Below are positions 21,538 to 31,952 of a stretch of 64,000 nt of DNA, in pieces. The DNA lies in contig JAOWBW010000280.1 in the NCBI GenBank assembly GCA_026119855.1, forward strand, positions 664,116 to 728,115. Reading direction: 5' to 3'. Made by a program: the position numbers and the translations under genes. Source of the DNA: Campanula takesimana. Its lineage: Eukaryota > Streptophyta > Magnoliopsida > Asterales > Campanulaceae. The notes under the pieces were generated by a model, which was not told the DNA's origin, made no database searches, and saw only the letters and a list, made by a program, of their open reading frames with translations. Position 1 is the first letter of the stretch, and each line of letters opens with the position of its first letter.

Positions 21538-21946
21538 AGCGGGTTGTGTTTCTTTATCTTCTGAACAATTTTATTTTGGTAGTTGGATGGTGATTAAAAC
21601 AATCTTTTTATTAGTTGTTTTTAAAATTTGTGGTGGTGGCACTTAAACAATTTTATTTGGTTGTTGGTTTGTTAACATTTTTTGGTTGGTTGTTTGAAGT
21701 GTGGGTTACACTTCATGACATTTGGATGTGTGTTTGTGACCTTGAACTGTTTCGGTCATTTGGTACTTTGTTTTATTGTTTAAAAACTTTTTTAAAATGT
21801 CATTGTTAATTTTGGTTGACTCGTCTCTTTGAGGGGGAGTTATTTTTTGAGAAGATTGCATGTATATTCTAGTTGTGTGACTAACTTTGTCTTGCAGGTC
21901 GCAGCATTATTTAGTTTGTGAAGAAATATACAATTAAGGGGGAGAT
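21538..21946 (+). promoter_or_regulatory. E 3' untranslated region with two polypurine tracts
   Basis: A T/G-rich region after the third ORF. Two purine tracts occur: GAGGGGGAGT at 21831-21840 and AATTAAGGGGGAGAT at 21932-21946, the latter directly against the LTR. Multiple tracts of this form are a known trait of Sireviruses. Confidence 0.7.
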
Positions 21947-24468
21947 TGTAAGTGCAGAATGTGGTGATACCACAAGTGCTGACCACACTGTCCAAGTGAT
22001 ACCGTCGGACAGTCTGCATATATTTGTATATTTGTTTCATAAATAATTGCTGGACTAATGACTAATATTATTGCAAGGTTTATTGTTTATGTTGGTCCAT
22101 TTTCAGGTATAACCTATGCTAGAATAATGCAAAGAAGTTTAAAAAGAAGTTATGGATAAAATGTGATTTTATCCACAAGCTTTGGAGATTTTCTACACAA
22201 CTAACACATGGGTATTTGACCTATTCAAAGGCTGATTATTTGAAGAAGAAATGTACAAGGCACATGAGCAAGGAGGTACAACACGGCAAAGCATTAACTT
22301 GGGCACAAAGAAAGTTTGTTCCTACAAAATAGGAAATGTGGAGATAATGCCTCCCAAGGCTCGGCCACTACTCCCACTCTCTCCCCACGTTTTTGTGATC
22401 AACAACAAGCCATTATGAGTATTCCCCAAGTATTCTTGAAGCCTATAAATAGTGAAGGAGGTGAAGCATTGAAGAAACAACACTTGAAGCAAGAACACAC
22501 ACTCCTCACAAGAAAGTCTTACACATTCCTTAGTTCCTTATAAATTCCCAAACACATTTATATTCTTGTATCGAGTATTATAAGTGTCTTGTCTAGGTTA
22601 GGATTCTGTGTATTAGACTTAGTAGTTCCACAAAGCTTTCATTGTAATAGCATTAGGGAACTCTCGGCCTTGTACTTCATCTCATATTGTTGGTCCCAAA
22701 GGGCAACAAGGGTATGAAAAATAGCTATAGGGGGGTGAATAGCTGTTTTAAAATTCTTTTCGTACCCTTGAAAAACTCAATTGCAAATGCGCACTTTATC
22801 AAGTAAGCGTAATGATATGCGCCTAAGTGAGTGAGTGAAATGCACAGCGGAATTTAGTAATGTAAATAGGCGCAAAGTATGATAAAGGGGGCGCACACAC
22901 ACTCTAAGTATTTTGACTCAAAGTGGGTGAAATAAGGAACTAAGGCAAATGAGTTAACAACACAACACAATTCAGTTCAATCAATCTACAATGAGTAAAC
23001 AAGCAAATAGTGAGTGAAGATAATAACTTGAAAGTAAATGACAAGATAATAACACAAGCTATTTGGAGAGGTTCGATCAATGAAAGATCTACGTCCTCTA
23101 CCAAGATGGTTAGTCTTGGATTTCTAATGGAGATCTTATATAATGAGTGAGTGTTACAAATTACAACTTTTGAGCTTCTACACTAACTCAAGATCTAATA
23201 TTCTATGAATGAACAAATCCAAAACAATAACCGGTGTATCTCTAAAAGAAGGATCTAAGTGATCAAACTTAAAGAGGTGCGTGTGTGATTTTAGTATCAA
23301 GGCTCTTTAGATCTTTATGATTTAGAGCACAATGAAACTAAAGTGTTATAGCTTGAAGATCTGGGCTAAGGATGAAGGTATGAAGATGTTCTTGAGGAAT
23401 TCTGGAAAAACAAAGGCAATCTTCAAATCTTCAACAAATGCTTTGAGAGAGAAATTCTTGAAATTCTTAGCAAAACTCAGCAACTTCAAAATGTTAAAGT
23501 TATGGGGTATTTATAGTGAACTTCAAAAAACTAGCCGTTGGAGATCCTTGTGGATAAGATGTTCTGTCGCTCGTTGATTGGAGCATGCATATATTATGGC
23601 CATTTTGACACTCAACATAAATGTGACCGTTGTGGACACGTGTCAACAGATTAGGCGCATATGCATCTTTTAACCACCATTGGATCATTGGCGTAATTTG
23701 AATTCTCTTCAAGTCTTTGAATCTTCAATAAATCACTGAGTGTTGAATAAACACTTTGAGGTGCGTTGAGCCAAAAGGGGCATTGAGCCAAGAGGCACAC
23801 ATTATGTGTGATCTAAACCAAGGGGTGCAGAGGCACGTATCATAGCTAGGAAGAAATCCTTGTGCGCGCGCTCTGAAAGGCGCATGGCGCGAATGAAGAA
23901 AGGTGCATGGCGCGTGGCACAGGAGGCGCATATGCGCGGCTCAAACTCACTGAGTGATTTTTCTTGAATCTTGATCTTCTTGCCCTATTTCTAAGCCTAT
24001 TCTATAACAATGGACAACCTAAAAAATGAGGTATAAATACTTCTTACATGTGGGTCTAAAGTCCATGAAATAAAACTTAGGTGATGGATCAATCAAATCT
24101 AATAAATCCTATTACATTAAAACTGAGATATATGTGGGCATACCCAACACATATTATTTAGTGAAGGTCTCGCCTTGGTCATCCTAAACGCTTCGGTCAA
24201 CTTTAACTCACGGGAGGTTGACGGAGAAACTGGGACAAGGACTAGCCTAAAAGTGACCACTTCGTGTCGAGGCTTGGATTTGGTCAACACTACTCTATGG
24301 CACGGTTGACACATTTTCTTGATACCGGAAAAAGCCTAGGGCGACCCTTAAGGTACATTGTTGGACGCAAAAGTCCAAGGTTTTGGAAAATCATTCTTTT
24401 TACACACCATCAAATGCCCATGCAATTTGAAACTAAGTTTCTATCACAAAAGATTCTAATAACTTACA
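21947..24468 (+). repeat. E 3' LTR, split by a solo LTR
   Basis: Starts TGTAAGTGCAG and ends AATAACTTACA (inverted TGTAAGT/ACTTACA). About 1,055 bp once the solo LTR at 22688-24149 and its duplication are removed. A TATA box CTATAAATAG lies at 22443-22452 on the plus strand, in agreement with E's orientation. The 5' LTR of E is not in the window. Confidence 0.85.
22688..24149 (-). mobile_element. Solo LTR of the element-A family
   Basis: Starts TGTTGGTCCC, ends CATACCCAACA, 1,462 bp, flanked by CATAT on both sides (22683-22687 and 24150-24154). It is a close relative of the right LTR of element A (62684-64000). A minus-strand TATA, CACTATAAATACCCC, is at about 23,505-23,519. Several CpG words of the family are changed to TpG or CpA compared with the other copy. 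Confidence 0.9.
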
Positions 24469-24482
24469 ATCAAAAATAGAAA

Positions 24483-27400
24483 CTAAGGGTTGGGAGGCGC
24501 ATCATCGTCCTTCAATCCTTCAACGATCTCTGAAACGGAGCGCTGAATCTGTTTTGCAAGCTGATGACTACGGTTCGCTAAGCCCTGAGTGTCAGTGACG
24601 CTAGAGTGAGTGGCAGTGACACCGTCTCTGATGTAACTCAAGTGATTCACATTGATGTTTTGATACTCATCAATGGAGCGCTGAGTGATTTGCTGCTGTT
24701 GAGAAATATTTTCTTCTAAGATTTGAAGATGAGCTTCAATGGAATTTTGAGTCGTGATAATGTCAGAAGAAATGTGATCGGCGCGTCTGTCTGAGCTTGA
24801 GTGAGCAGCAGTGAAGTGAGTAACGACCAATTCTTTCAAAACATCCAACTTTGATACTAACACGTTCATGTTGGATTGAGATGCAGCAGACTGAGGTATG
24901 AAAGTAGGCGCAGAAGATGTGGTTTGCGCCTGAACAGAATGAGGTTGTACCTGAGTCTGCGCCGGAGGAGGAGTAGGAGTAGGAGCAGAAAGTTTGTCCT
25001 TGAGTGAATTCATCTCCCCCTTAATGGCAGCAATCTCTTCAGATTGATCAGTAAGCATTGAGGTGAGAAGCTCAAATTGAGACTTGATTTGCGTCTGACC
25101 TTGCTCTAGATTTGCTTGCCCCTGCTGCAAAGATTGAAGAATAGAAAGTACCTCGCTCAAATCTGGAGCAGATGGAGGAGGCGCAGGGGTTGACTGGGGC
25201 GCATCAGATTGTAGAGGCGCAATAGGAGATGGAGGCGCATGAGGAGGTGAAAGAGTAGGAGGCGCGTCATCTTCAGTTTCATCACCAACAGTTTCCGTTG
25301 TGATTAGATCTGGTCCAGAATGAGGTGAAGGCGCAACTGGAGAAGAAGTGCGCTGAGGAATGGTTTCTTGCTCCCCCTGAACTGGTTCATCTATGTCTGA
25401 AATATCATCGCCAAAAAGATCAGAATGGAGTTGTTCCCTTAATACTTTGGTCTGTTGAATTTTGACAGGAGGCGCACGGGGAGCGGGAGCGCGTTGAGTA
25501 GGCACGCGCTGGGTAGGCGCAGGAATAGTAGGGCCTTTCTCAACATCAGCGCTTGAACCAGCGCCTTTCTTGCGCTCTATCTTCTCTGACTCAGTAGCTT
25601 GCTTGGCTTGAAAATCTTCGTCTCTTTTCCTTTGAGCCTCAAGTCTGCTGGCTTCCTGCGCTAGCCTTAGATCACGATCTTCATCAGATTCAAATCTGGT
25701 GCGTTTGATAGGCGCACGAGGAGGGTCATCAACCACCCGTTTTCCTTTGCTTTTATCTGCTCCTGGCAAGGGATCAGCGCGTTGACTTGCGCTTGCCGTT
25801 ACTGCGCTTTTCTTTAATGGTGCGCCTTTAAGAACTGGCGCATCATCTGATTCGGTGTCTTCATCGACTAAGCCTTCAACGGTTTTGATCTGAATTCCCT
25901 TGGCGCGCTTTGCAGGCTTCTTTCTGCGCTTTTTGAGATCCAAGTTCTCTTTTCCAAAAGTTGGAACATCATTAATTTTATACTCAGGATTCTCATTCAA
26001 AAATTTGACTAACTCAGGATAAGTTAGAAAAAGTTTTGTGAGAAGAAGGCAGTGAGAGCGGAACCTGGTCTTTCCATCATTCTTGTTCTTCACATACTTG
26101 TCAATCTGCTCACGCAATGTCTTGAACAAAATGTGAGGCCAGTGAAGCTTCTCCTTGGCCATGATGGCAGCGGTGTATTCCCATTGTTCCACCGTGAATC
26201 GGTTCACGTTCCCGGTTTTGAATACAATAGAAGTTCCCACTAAGTGCGCCATATGAGTCAAGAGTTCTCCACCATCTCGAATTTCAGTGGTTTTGATATT
26301 ATTTTGAAGAGTAGGAATATTCAGAAGAGAGGCAGCCATCCTGTTCTGATCGTCAATAGAATAAGTCATCGGACGCCCAATAATGCGATCGTCACCCGTA
26401 GACGGAAAACTGAGTAAGTGTCGAATCACAGACGAGGAGATATGGACGTCAATATTTTGCACACGGGCCTCAATTCTGTAGTGAGTGCGTCCATTAACAT
26501 CAATTTCCACTAGAACAGCGGTGGAAAAGAACTCATCCACGAGGAGCGGAGAATAAAATGTCTGATCCATAGTGAATAAAGGGAGCAGACCAGCAACGCG
26601 CAAGGTTTCTATGATCTCTCGCCCAATAACTTCACCAGATAACTCTAACAGATCAAGAGTTTCTTCGAGTTTGAAATTTGCAAGGTCCTGAAAAAAATAA
26701 ACATTGATTGATTTTAGAAGTGACAGAGGCGCATAGAAACATAAGATGATCAAAGTAACATTGGCGCGTAAAGAATTGAGAGGCGCATAATAGAATCAGG
26801 CGCGCAAAAACATAGAGATTCAAGGCGCATGATTGGATTAGGTGCATGAAATTTTAAAGGCGCATATGATTAGAAGGCTCATATTATGGTTCTTTGTAAC
26901 TACTAAGGAAAAATTAAAACAACAAAATTTGACTAAGTACAAAGTTAGGCACATAAGGTTTTAGGCGCAGAATGATTTAGGCGCATATACAAGTAGAGGC
27001 GCAGAAAGCATTCAGGCGCATAAAGAAATTAGGCGCATAACGAAGTATATAGGCGCATATCGTGTGAAAATTTTGACTTAGCAAAAACGCACAAAAACAA
27101 AATAACACGTATTCAAATGAAAGAAATGAGAATCAAAAAGTACAAATTTTTGAAAACAAGATAGAAAATTTTAGAGACCAAAACATGCAAGAATGACGAA
27201 GAACACGAAGAACGACCCTTGAATGCTCGAAGAACACCAAGAACACGAAAATCATGAAACTTCACCAAAACAAACAAATAATATATCAAAATGACCGCAT
27301 GACAACGAGGAATCTAAATATGTAAACAAAAACATGAACAAATCAACAATGAACGCACAATGAACAAAAGAATAACCGAAAATTTGAAAAGTTTAGAAAA

Positions 27401-27675
27401 CCAAAAATTCAGATTCGCAAAGATGAAAGCATTGATCGTTGAAAAGTTGGATACAAAAGATTCGAAATCATAAAATGAAAACAACCCAACAAACGATATA
27501 GAAAACGGATCATCGAAACAAGAAAAATCAAAGAAAAACGAATCAGGGTTTTAAACAAAAAACGAAGAACACAGAATAACGAAAAAGAAAAAAATTTCAG
27601 AAATTTAGGAGTTTAAGGGTTGAGAATTCATACCATTTCGTCTTGTGTAGATGTTGATGCTTTCTTAGGACCCAT
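24483..27675 (-). CDS. Spliced third ORF of element A (env-like position)
   Basis: Exon 27675-27634 (14 codons, MGPKKAS...QDEM) joined to exon 26687-24483, total 748 aa. Borders are ATG|GTATGA and TTTTTTTCAG|GAC, phase 0. The open frame continues upstream of the acceptor but is intron there. Residues about 15-290 are the plant transposon protein-type domain (motifs IGRPM, VGTSIVF, WPHILFKTL, YPELVKF). Then a basic stretch (KKRRKKPAKRAKG) follows, then a long Pro/Ala/acidic linker and a C-terminal helical, coiled-coil-like part rich in Gln. It has no visible signal peptide or membrane anchor, so an envelope role is doubtful. It lies downstream of pol, where Sireviruses carry an extra ORF. Element B has the same exon layout. 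Element E abuts the end of this ORF (24,468). Confidence 0.75.
26688..27633 (-). repeat. GGCGC word array in the intron of A's third ORF
   Basis: Between 26,728 and 27,056 there are twelve GGCGC words, nearly all as [A/T/C]AGGCGC followed by AT or AG, in otherwise AT-rich DNA, plus decayed forms (TAGGTGCAT, TAGGCACAT). The rest of the intron is A-rich without repeats. The matching intron of element B carries TGCGCA instead. Confidence 0.85.
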
Positions 27676-28588
27676 AAATTTATATATATATAGCGAAAAT
27701 GAAGAAGGAAAAAGAGAGAAGGAGATGAAGGTAGAGAGAGAGTGAGAGTCGGGGAGAGAGAGACGAGAGAGAGAAGAGAGATAGAGTTGGTAATGGATTT
27801 AGGTAGGTGATGATGAATATATAAGTTAGGTTTAAAATTTTTGCACTGAAAATAATACTGTCAAAAATTTAAAAAGATGGGAAGTTGAAAGGATGGCATT
27901 AATGAGGGGTTTTATGATTTGAAGAGCATTAAATGCTGAATGACACAAAGTACGATTGATGTGACATCTTGGTTTTTGAAAAACTGCTCCACTTTCCCTT
28001 TAAGTGTATGAGCAATTTTGACTAATTTGCACAAACACCAAAAACATTTATTTTGGTGTAAGTTTGGGGTGCAAGAAATATATCCCCAGAAAATAAAGTT
28101 TTTCGAAAAACGTAAAACGAGGGAAAAATTTAATTGCACAAGTACCCTTGAACAATTAAAGGAATGTCAAAAGACATAGATTCCTACAATAAATAAGAAC
28201 AATCATACCTGGTACTTGTGAAAAATTAATGCGTTCAATCATTGAAATTAAATGTTTGAGCATTGAATGAGCCGCAATAGTTAATGCGCGCAAGAAGGGG
28301 CGCATTACTCATCAAGGCGCATTACTCATCAAGGCGCGCAAAATGAATGATATAGATAGCATCACGTAATAGGCGCACAGAGATGTTTGAGCGCGCATAA
28401 GCGTTTGAAGCGCATAAGATGCTAGGCGCGCATGAGATGCTAGGCGCGCAGGAGATGCTAGACGCGCATGAGGTGCTAGGCGCGCAGGAAGTTTCCTTGA
28501 AACTTTGAAATGATTTAACATTTGAACCTAGTTTACTCATAACTCAACAAAACATAAAATCATTAGTATTGACAAAACTATATTGAAT
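27676..28588 (-). promoter_or_regulatory. Spacer between pol and third ORF of A: candidate internal promoter
   Basis: On the minus strand, going toward the third ORF: a second array of GGCGC/GCGCGC words (28,270-28,490, with a near-exact repeat of GATGCTAGGCGCGCA units), then AT-rich DNA, a TATA-like TTATATATTC near 27,826-27,817, then a CT-rich leader (27,700-27,790), then the ATG of the 14-codon first exon. This arrangement would suit a separate transcript for the third ORF. That is inference. Confidence 0.5.
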
Positions 28589-31500
28589 TTAGTTGAGTTC
28601 AAGCATACCCATTTCACCTCTCAAAAATATGAACCGTTTCGCGTCGAGTGCTTTTGTTAGAATGTCGGCGATTTGATAGTCGGTTCCCACGTGTTCCAAA
28701 TGTATATTTCCTTTCTCCACGTGGTCTTTGAGGAAGTGATATTTGATGTCGATGTGTTTGGTCTTTGAGTGCATGACAGGATTTTCAGAAACCGCAATTG
28801 TTGATGTATTGTCGCAGTAGATGGGACAATTTTCTTCGATGATATCATAGTCCACCAATTGCTGCTTCATCCAAAGTATTTGACAACAACAACTTCCCGC
28901 AGCGATATATTCGGCTTCGGTTGTTGAGACAGATACAAAAGCTTGTTTCTTACTCGCCCATGACACAAGTCGATATCCGAGGAAATGACAAGTGCCGCTG
29001 GTGCTTTTCCTATCAATGGTGCACGCTGCGTAATCCGCATCTGAATAACCTACAAGTTTAAAGTTCGAATCTTTGGTGTACCAAAGTCCAAGGTTAACAG
29101 TACCGGAGAGATATCTTATAATACGTTTCACAGCAATTAAGTGTGCTTCTCTAGGGTCGGATTGATAACGAGCACAAACACAAACACTAAACATAATATC
29201 AGGCCTACTAGCAGTAAGATAAAGGAGTGAGCCAATCATACCTCGATAGAGCGTTTGATAAACACGTTTACCTTTTAAATCTTTGTCGAGTTTGTTGCCG
29301 GTGGCCATTGGAGTATCGTATGATTTAGCATTTTCAAGTCCAAACTTCTTGATTAAGTCCTTTGTGTATTTGGCTTGATTGATAAAGATGCCTTCACTCA
29401 TTTGCTTGATTTGAAGCCCGAGGAAGAATGTGAGTTCTCCCATCATGCTCATTTCAAACTTGCTCTTCATTAGTTTCTCAAAGCGCTTGCACAACAATTC
29501 ATTAGTAGAACCAAATATAATATCATCAACATAAATTTGAACAAGTAATTTATGACCATTATGTTTGGTAATGAAAAGAGTTGTATCGATTTTACCACGA
29601 GTGAAGCCTTTTTCGATGAGAAACTTTGATAGTGTATCATACCATGCTCTTGGTGCTTGTTTGAGTCCATACAAAGCTTTCTGGAGTTTGTACACATGAT
29701 TTGGAAATTGTGAATCTTCAAACCCAGGTGGTTGAGCAACATAGACTTGTTCTTGGAGTTCACCATTTAGAAACGCGCTCTTCACATCCATTTGATATAA
29801 CTTGAAGTTCTTGTGAGCGGCGTAAGCTAGAAATAATCTGATATCTTCAAGTCTTGCTACGGGCGCAAAAGTTTCATCGTAGTCAATTCCTTCTTCTTGC
29901 CTATAGCCTTGTGAAACCAATCTTGCTTTGTTTCTCGTGATGGTTCCATTCTCATCCATCTTGTTCCTGAACACCCATTTCGTACCAATCACTCCATGAT
30001 CATTTGGTCTTGGAACTAGAGTCCAAACCTTACATCGTTCAAATTGATTGAGTTCTTCTTGCATTGCAACAACCCAATTAGGATCTTGGAGCGCTTTATC
30101 ATCCTTCTTAGGTTCAATTTGAGAGATAAAAGCAGTGTAAGCATCAAAGTTTGTAGCTCTCCTTGTACGAACACCAACTTGTAGATCACCGATGATATTA
30201 GCAATTGGGTGACCTCCAACTTCACGAATTTCAGGAGGTAAGTTAGGTTGAGTCGTAGTAACTTGAAGGTCTTCAATTGGTACATCTTCACCAGATTCAA
30301 AGTTATCAAAATTTGGGAGTTGAATTGGTGTAGAGTTGAAACTTGGGTTTACACCAGATGCAGCAGTAGAGATAGGCGCGTGAGAGGAATCATGAGGCGC
30401 ATCATTAGAATGAGGCGCAATAGAGGATTCACCAGGCGCATTATAAATTGAATTAGGCGCATTTGATGTAGATGGATTTCCTTGTGTTGATAGATTCTGA
30501 TCTTGAGTGGGCGCAACATGAATAGGAGCACCTGTATCATTTAGCTCAACAGAATCATCAGCAACATTTGGAGCCAAATGTGGCTCAAGGAGAGAATGTT
30601 CATCAAATGTAACATGTACAGATTCAACTATCACTAATGTAGTTCTATTAAAAACGCGAAAAGCTTTAGAGTGTTTGGCATACCCAACAAAAATACCTTC
30701 GTTGGCTTTGGCATCGAATTTACCTCTATGTTCGTTTCCGTTGTAGAGGATATAACATTTGCAACCAAAGATCTTGAAGAATGCAATGTTGGGAGTTCTA
30801 CCACGCCAAAGTTCATACGGAGTCTTGTTGTAAAGTTTGTTGATGAGGGAACGATTTTGAGTAAAACATGCAGTGTTGATAGCTTCTTCCCAAAAGTACT
30901 TAGGTAATTTAGCTTCAGCTATCATCATCTTTCCCGCTTCAATCAACGTCCTATTCTTTCGTTCAACAACGCCATTTTGTTGAGGGACTCCGGCGGTTGA
31001 AAAGTTGTGATCTATCCCATGATCTTCACAATATCGAGCAACACCGTTGTTTTTGAATTCTGTTCCATTGTCGGATCGAACACTAACGATGTCATCTTCT
31101 TTTTGGGTTTGGAGCAGTCGAAATAAGGTAGTGAAAATATCATAACAATCATCTTTTGTAATCATCATCTCCACCCATGTATATCTTGAATAATCATCCA
31201 CCACAACTAGAGTATACTTGTTTCTTCTAATACTTGCGGTGGTGACTGGTCCAAATAGATCAATGTGAAGCAGTTGCAAACATCTAGTAGTTGAAGGATT
31301 TGACTTGCTTGAAAATGACTGCTTTGGTTGTTTGCCAAGTTGACACGCGGCGCACTTTTTGTCATGATGATCAGCAACCTTGGGAAGTCCTTTGACAAGA
31401 TTATTCCTGCTGAGTTTAGATAGATACTTGAAGTTCAAGTGACTTAAGCGCTTGTGCCACAGCCAACTATTTTCGCTCACACTTTCTGCTATAAAACAAA

Positions 31501-31915
31501 GATTAGTACTAGAGTTCATACTATGGAAATCAATAATATAAATATTTGTCTTACGATATCCCGTGAGTAAGATAGCTCCAGTTTTACCATTCTTGATAAG
31601 ACATTGCGTTGAAGTAAAATGGCATTCTAATCCTTTGTCGCAGAATTGAGATATGGATAATAAGTTGTGCTTGAGCCCTTCGACGAGTGAGACTCTTTCA
31701 ATGCACACTTTGTCTTTCTTGAGCTTTCCATATGCTACAACTTGACCTTTGTTATTATCACCAAATGTTACGGAGGGACCTCTTTCTTCATGGACATCTT
31801 CTAATAAGGATTCATCTCCAGTCATGTGTCTTGAACACCCACTATCGAGAATCCATTCATAATTTCTAGCTTTTGAAGATCCAGCCATGAAACAAAGAAC
31901 CTGAAATATAGACAT
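28589..31915 (-). CDS. Copia-type pol polyprotein of element A, intact frame
   Basis: 1,108 codons without a stop. Protease active site DSG at residues 24-26. GAG-pre-integrase zinc site H154, H159, C188, C191. Integrase core D219 (HIDLFGP), D282 (SDNGTEF), E318 (VVERKNR). A Pro/Ser/Ala-rich linker at about 445-560 carries repeated NAP/HAP words that encode the family's GGCGCA motif. Reverse transcriptase lies at about 620-870, with D710 and YVDD at 795-798. RNase H is at about 955-1095, with D959, E1000/E1002 and D1035. Domain order protease-integrase-RT-RNase H is that of Ty1/Copia. It is in a different frame from gag, starting about 40 nt after the gag stop. The element itself lacks a working gag and a complete 3' end, so the frame is intact but the copy is not mobile on its own. 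Confidence 0.95.
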   Translation of the reverse strand: MSIFQVLCFMAGSSKARNYEWILDSGCSRHMTGDESLLEDVHEERGPSVTFGDNNKGQVVAYGKLKKDKVCIERVSLVEGLKHNLLSISQFCDKGLECHFTSTQCLIKNGKTGAILLTGYRKTNIYIIDFHSMNSSTNLCFIAESVSENSWLWHKRLSHLNFKYLSKLSRNNLVKGLPKVADHHDKKCAACQLGKQPKQSFSSKSNPSTTRCLQLLHIDLFGPVTTASIRRNKYTLVVVDDYSRYTWVEMMITKDDCYDIFTTLFRLLQTQKEDDIVSVRSDNGTEFKNNGVARYCEDHGIDHNFSTAGVPQQNGVVERKNRTLIEAGKMMIAEAKLPKYFWEEAINTACFTQNRSLINKLYNKTPYELWRGRTPNIAFFKIFGCKCYILYNGNEHRGKFDAKANEGIFVGYAKHSKAFRVFNRTTLVIVESVHVTFDEHSLLEPHLAPNVADDSVELNDTGAPIHVAPTQDQNLSTQGNPSTSNAPNSIYNAPGESSIAPHSNDAPHDSSHAPISTAASGVNPSFNSTPIQLPNFDNFESGEDVPIEDLQVTTTQPNLPPEIREVGGHPIANIIGDLQVGVRTRRATNFDAYTAFISQIEPKKDDKALQDPNWVVAMQEELNQFERCKVWTLVPRPNDHGVIGTKWVFRNKMDENGTITRNKARLVSQGYRQEEGIDYDETFAPVARLEDIRLFLAYAAHKNFKLYQMDVKSAFLNGELQEQVYVAQPPGFEDSQFPNHVYKLQKALYGLKQAPRAWYDTLSKFLIEKGFTRGKIDTTLFITKHNGHKLLVQIYVDDIIFGSTNELLCKRFEKLMKSKFEMSMMGELTFFLGLQIKQMSEGIFINQAKYTKDLIKKFGLENAKSYDTPMATGNKLDKDLKGKRVYQTLYRGMIGSLLYLTASRPDIMFSVCVCARYQSDPREAHLIAVKRIIRYLSGTVNLGLWYTKDSNFKLVGYSDADYAACTIDRKSTSGTCHFLGYRLVSWASKKQAFVSVSTTEAEYIAAGSCCCQILWMKQQLVDYDIIEENCPIYCDNTSTIAVSENPVMHSKTKHIDIKYHFLKDHVEKGNIHLEHVGTDYQIADILTKALDAKRFIFLRGEMGMLELN

Positions 31916-31952
31916 TTAAGCAGGTCCCCTTTATTCCTTTTGGGTCCTAGGG

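Noticed and set aside
24483..27675. Third ORF as a viral envelope gene
   Set aside because: No signal peptide, membrane segment or cleavage motif is visible; only the position resembles env.
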